From NCBI RefSeq assembly GCF_002929805.1, contig NZ_PJJM01000092.1:1-64000 (forward strand): 64,000 nt of DNA. The letters are read 5' to 3'. The translations under genes and the position numbers were made by a program. This document shows positions 61,541-64,000 of the stretch, in pieces (position 1 is the first letter of the stretch; each line of letters begins with the position of its first letter). The notes beneath the pieces are model-generated. The model made no database searches and was not told the origin of the DNA. It saw nothing but the letters and a program-made list of their open reading frames with translations. Origin of the DNA: Cryobacterium sp. Y50. Its GTDB lineage: Bacteria > Actinomycetota > Actinomycetes > Actinomycetales > Microbacteriaceae.

Positions 61541-62334
61541 CGCACGCAGAGGTATCCGCTGCCCTGCCCATTCTTGAAGTTCGAGACATCGGAAAAACCT
61601 ACGGCTCCATTTTGGCGCTGCAGGGTGTGTCGGCCTCGGTCGGGGTCGGTGAAGTCCTCTGCGTGCTGGGGGATAACGGTGCCGGCAAGTCGACGCTCAT
61701 CAAAATTCTGTCCGGAGCACACGCGCACACCCAGGGGAAGCTTCTCGCCTACGGGGTCGAGCGCACCTTCGGCAGCCCGCGTGAGGCCCTGGATTTGGGG
61801 ATCGCGACGGTCTACCAGGATCTCGCCGTGGTTCCGCTGATGCCGGTCTGGCGCAACTTCTTTCTGGGGTCGGAGGTGACTCGTGGGATTGGTCCTTTCA
61901 GCCATTTGGACGTCAAGGGCATGCGCCGGATCACCAGGGAAGAGCTTGCCAAGATGGGCATCGACCTGCGGGATGTCGACCAGCCGATTGGAACTTTGTC
62001 GGGTGGTGAACGCCAGTCGGTGGCCATCGCGCGAGCCGTGTACTTCGGCGCCAAGGTCGTCATTCTCGACGAGCCGACCTCAGCCCTGGGCGTCAAGCAG
62101 GCCGGTATGGTGCTCAAGTACATCGCGCAGGCTCGGGATCGCGGTCTGGGCGTGGTGTTCATCACGCATAACCCGCACCACGCGTATCCCGTCGGCGACC
62201 GATTTCTGCTGCTCAAGCGCGGAACCAGCCTTGGCGATTTCAAGAAGAGCGAGATCACTATCGAGGAGATGACCAAGCTCATGGCTGGCGGAGCAGAACT
62301 CGACGCGCTAGCGCACGAGCTCGCTCGCCCCTAG
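61537..62334 (+). CDS. Second CUT2 ABC transporter ATP-binding protein (single domain)
   Basis: A 265-residue ATPase: Walker [15 protein letters not shown], signature [14 protein letters not shown], Walker [14 protein letters not shown]-loop FITHNPHHA. One nucleotide-binding domain only, as in the first system. It ends 5 bp before the stop codon of the convergent GntR gene. Confidence 0.92.
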   Translation: MTHAEVSAALPILEVRDIGKTYGSILALQGVSASVGVGEVLCVLGDNGAGKSTLIKILSGAHAHTQGKLLAYGVERTFGSPREALDLGIATVYQDLAVVPLMPVWRNFFLGSEVTRGIGPFSHLDVKGMRRITREELAKMGIDLRDVDQPIGTLSGGERQSVAIARAVYFGAKVVILDEPTSALGVKQAGMVLKYIAQARDRGLGVVFITHNPHHAYPVGDRFLLLKRGTSLGDFKKSEITIEEMTKLMAGGAELDALAHELARP

Positions 62335-62339
62335 CCGTG

Positions 62340-63074
62340 CTATTTCTCGACCAGCGTCACTTCGAAGGAGTACAGGTCGGGGCGGTAGCAATGCTGGCCG
62401 AACTCGACCGCGCGACCCGAGTTGTCAAACGCCGTACGGTCCATCGTGAGGAGCGCAGCGTTCTTCTCAATCTCCAGCAGCATGGACTCTTCGTTGGTGG
62501 ACTTGCGGGCTCCGATGTGCTGGCGGGCGACGCGCATCGTCACTCCGCGCGAGCGCAGCACCTGATAGAGGCCGTGCGCGACGAGATCATTGGGCTCGAT
62601 GCCTATGAACTCCTCGGGAAGCCAGTTCTCCATCACGGCGACGGGTACGGCATCGGCCAGGCGAACGCGCCGAATGTACAGGGTAGGACTGCCCTCGGCC
62701 ACGCCGAGACGCTCGGCCGTTTTCGCATCTGCTGTCCGGGTTTCGAGCGCGAGAAGATGCGTCGAGGGCACCTTATGCGTGTTGGTGAGGTCGTCGTAGA
62801 GGCTGGTCAGTTCGACCTTGCGCGTCACCTGGCCGTGCACGACCTGGGTGCCGATGCCGCGGCGGCGTACCAGTAGACCCTTGTCGACGATTTCCTGGAT
62901 GGCGCGGCGCACGGTTGGACGGCTGAGGCCCAGCCGTTGGCCGAGGGCGACCTCGTTCTCCAGGCGTGATCCGGCCGGCAGCTCGCCGCTGAGAATGGCC
63001 TTCTCGATGCGCTGGGAGACTTGAAAATACAGCGGAATCGGGCCCGACCGGTTCAGATCCATGAACATTCCCAT
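62340..63074 (-). CDS. GntR/HutC-family regulator, probable IolR counterpart
   Basis: About 244 residues: a winged-helix GntR domain (PLYFQVSQRIEKAILSGEL, then LGLSRPTVRRAIQEI) and a UTRA ligand-binding domain (about 95-235). In Corynebacterium the iol regulator IolR is also GntR-type. The palindrome TGTCATGACA upstream of this gene recurs at the iolC promoter, which makes this the likely repressor of the island. The start is uncertain: ATG at 63074, 63068 or 63062; an in-frame TTG at 63140 would overlap the operator. Confidence 0.85.
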   Translation of the reverse strand: MGMFMDLNRSGPIPLYFQVSQRIEKAILSGELPAGSRLENEVALGQRLGLSRPTVRRAIQEIVDKGLLVRRRGIGTQVVHGQVTRKVELTSLYDDLTNTHKVPSTHLLALETRTADAKTAERLGVAEGSPTLYIRRVRLADAVPVAVMENWLPEEFIGIEPNDLVAHGLYQVLRSRGVTMRVARQHIGARKSTNEESMLLEIEKNAALLTMDRTAFDNSGRAVEFGQHCYRPDLYSFEVTLVEK

Positions 63075-63105
63075 CGGGAGGGTATTTTCTTCCTTCGCGC
63101 TCAAC

Positions 63106-63184
63106 TGATACCTCACTGACAAGCCAATCGGTTTGGCCAATTGTCATGACAATATCAGGTCATGCTGTCGATCGTCAGGTATCA
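63106..63184. repeat. Inverted TGATACCT/AGGTATCA pair around the GntR operator
   Basis: TGATACCT at 63106-63113 and its complement AGGTATCA at 63177-63184 flank the IolR-type palindrome at 28- and 25-bp distance. Could be a second regulator site or chance. Confidence 0.3.
63142..63151. promoter_or_regulatory. IolR-type operator TGTCATGACA upstream of the GntR gene
   Basis: Perfect palindrome (14 bp as ATTGTCATGACAAT, 63140-63153), identical in core to the site in the iolC promoter. It suggests autoregulation. Confidence 0.65.
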
Positions 63185-63221
63185 GACAACCACTTAACGA
63201 TCGAAGGAAGGGCGCACGACG

Positions 63222-64000
63222 CTAGAACGGCCGCGGGTTGGGATCGTCGGTATTCCAGACGTAGTTCCATGGATCGCTTAGTGGTTCGGCGGGCGTGGTT
63301 GGTGCGGGTGAGCTGGTTTGTTCAAGGTGGGGGCTGATGCGGGCGGCGGGGTCGGTGGCGTAGTGCTTGCCAGCGGGGCTGGTCCAGTGGAGGGTGCCGT
63401 CGGGGTCAGCGATGGGCTTCCAGTCGGAGAAGTGCTTCAGGTTGTGGTGGGCGGGAGAGAGGAAGTGCAGGTTGGTGGCGGTGGTGGGGCCGCCGAATTG
63501 TTTATCCACGGTGTGGTCGAGGTCGCTGTGGCCGGCAGAGCGGTTGCAGCCGGGGAACCGGCAGGTTCCATCGCGTAATCGTAGGTATTTTTTCAGCGCG
63601 ATGGGCACCCGGAACGGTTCTGTGCTGACGTCGAGGACGATGCCGGTGTGCGGGTGGGTGAGGATGCGCAGGAAACTCGTGGCGGTCCCGGCGAGGCGGC
63701 GGGCGGTCTCCGGGTCGATGGGGCCGTAGCCTTCGAGTTCGGCGGGTTCGTCGCTCGTGCCCATGAGGGTGAGGACGGGGACGGTGACGTTGACATTGGC
63801 GGTGAGTCCGGCGCCGAGGCCGGTGCTGGTGACGCCGCACTCCAGTAGGTCGATGGCGACATCTGTTCGCAGCTGGCTGAGGGTGCGAGGTTCGCCCGTG
63901 CCCTGCAAGCTGATGGCAGCATCGGTAACCCGGGTATAGATACCTTCAAGGTCTTCTCCAGCCGCACGCAACCAGAGCGTGGCCATGCCGTCCTTATCCG
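63222..64000 (-). CDS. DUF222/HNH endonuclease-domain protein, 5' part outside the window
   Basis: The minus-strand frame is open from 64000 to the stop at 63222 (about 259 residues visible). An HNH nuclease domain is clear: DGTCRFPGCNRSAGHSDLDH, then ATNLHFLSPAHHNLKH, with two zinc Cys and the catalytic His pair. The upstream part (DKDGMATLWLRAAGEDLEG) belongs to a DUF222 domain, so the ATG at 63986 is internal. Such proteins (13E12-repeat type) occur in many copies in actinobacterial genomes; their role is unknown. Confidence 0.88.
   Translation of the reverse strand, partial: DKDGMATLWLRAAGEDLEGIYTRVTDAAISLQGTGEPRTLSQLRTDVAIDLLECGVTSTGLGAGLTANVNVTVPVLTLMGTSDEPAELEGYGPIDPETARRLAGTATSFLRILTHPHTGIVLDVSTEPFRVPIALKKYLRLRDGTCRFPGCNRSAGHSDLDHTVDKQFGGPTTATNLHFLSPAHHNLKHFSDWKPIADPDGTLHWTSPAGKHYATDPAARISPHLEQTSSPAPTTPAEPLSDPWNYVWNTDDPNPRPF

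Noticed and set aside
63222-64000. HNH gene as part of a mobile element
   Set aside because: DUF222/HNH genes are common chromosomal genes in actinobacteria; no repeats, integrase or transposase are seen.
1-64000. CRISPR arrays, insertion sequences, prophage genes
   Set aside because: No regularly spaced repeats, transposase, integrase or phage structural proteins were found on either strand.

Overview
The window is about 64 kb of high-GC chromosomal DNA, most likely from an actinomycete of the Microbacteriaceae type. Markers are AdnA/AdnB helicase-nucleases instead of RecBCD, DUF3117 and DUF3107 small proteins, an actinobacterial DapD, a UPF0182 protein, a DUF222/HNH gene, and many genes whose start codon lies 6-7 nt after a TANNNT -10 element (leaderless mRNAs). 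No phage, insertion sequence or CRISPR array was seen.

Left part (1-20.5 kb), mostly housekeeping: two secreted or lipoprotein genes, a penicillin-acylase-family hydrolase, the divergent lysine/DAP genes dapD and dapE on a 17-bp shared promoter, a GT-C membrane glycosyltransferase, a TatB-like protein, PPK2, an overlapping MgtE-like/DUF1003/Mrp operon, a general stress protein, Xaa-Pro aminopeptidase, an endonuclease/exonuclease/phosphatase protein, a PHP phosphoesterase, a DEAD-box helicase and a ferritin-like protein.

Middle part (20.6-38.5 kb): a conserved actinobacterial block for genome maintenance and envelope proteolysis: adnA-adnB, an apparently catalytically dead phosphotransferase, nudC, a short uvrD2-like helicase, a TOMM-cyclodehydratase/ThiF-like protein, a decayed alcohol dehydrogenase remnant, a DUF2342 metalloprotease, a PDZ/Lon-like protease and UPF0182. 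It ends with a lone initiator tRNA gene and its terminator. From memory, order and content resemble M. tuberculosis Rv3193c-Rv3202c.

Right part (38.6-63.1 kb): an inositol-catabolic island. iolC, a Cgl0158-type aldolase, iolA, iolB, iolD, iolE, iolG and iolH run in the order known from Corynebacterium. Next is a lower-GC block: SDR, cytochrome P450, aldo/keto reductase and creatininase-family protein, then an FprA-type reductase and a flavodoxin on their own promoter. Then come a LacI regulator, two CUT2 sugar ABC transporters (each with a single-domain ATPase), another TIM-barrel epimerase, and a convergent GntR/HutC regulator (IolR-like). Four sites matching the Corynebacterium IolR consensus as I remember it (KGWCHTRACA) lie at the iolC promoter, the reductase-flavodoxin promoter, the first transporter promoter and upstream of the GntR gene. 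This ties the P450 electron-transfer genes to the inositol regulon. My leading hypothesis is that the P450, flavodoxin and reductase oxidatively O-demethylate methylated inositols (pinitol or ononitol type) and feed the iol pathway. The substrate is inferred, not shown.

The right edge holds the 3' part of a DUF222/HNH endonuclease gene that continues beyond the window.
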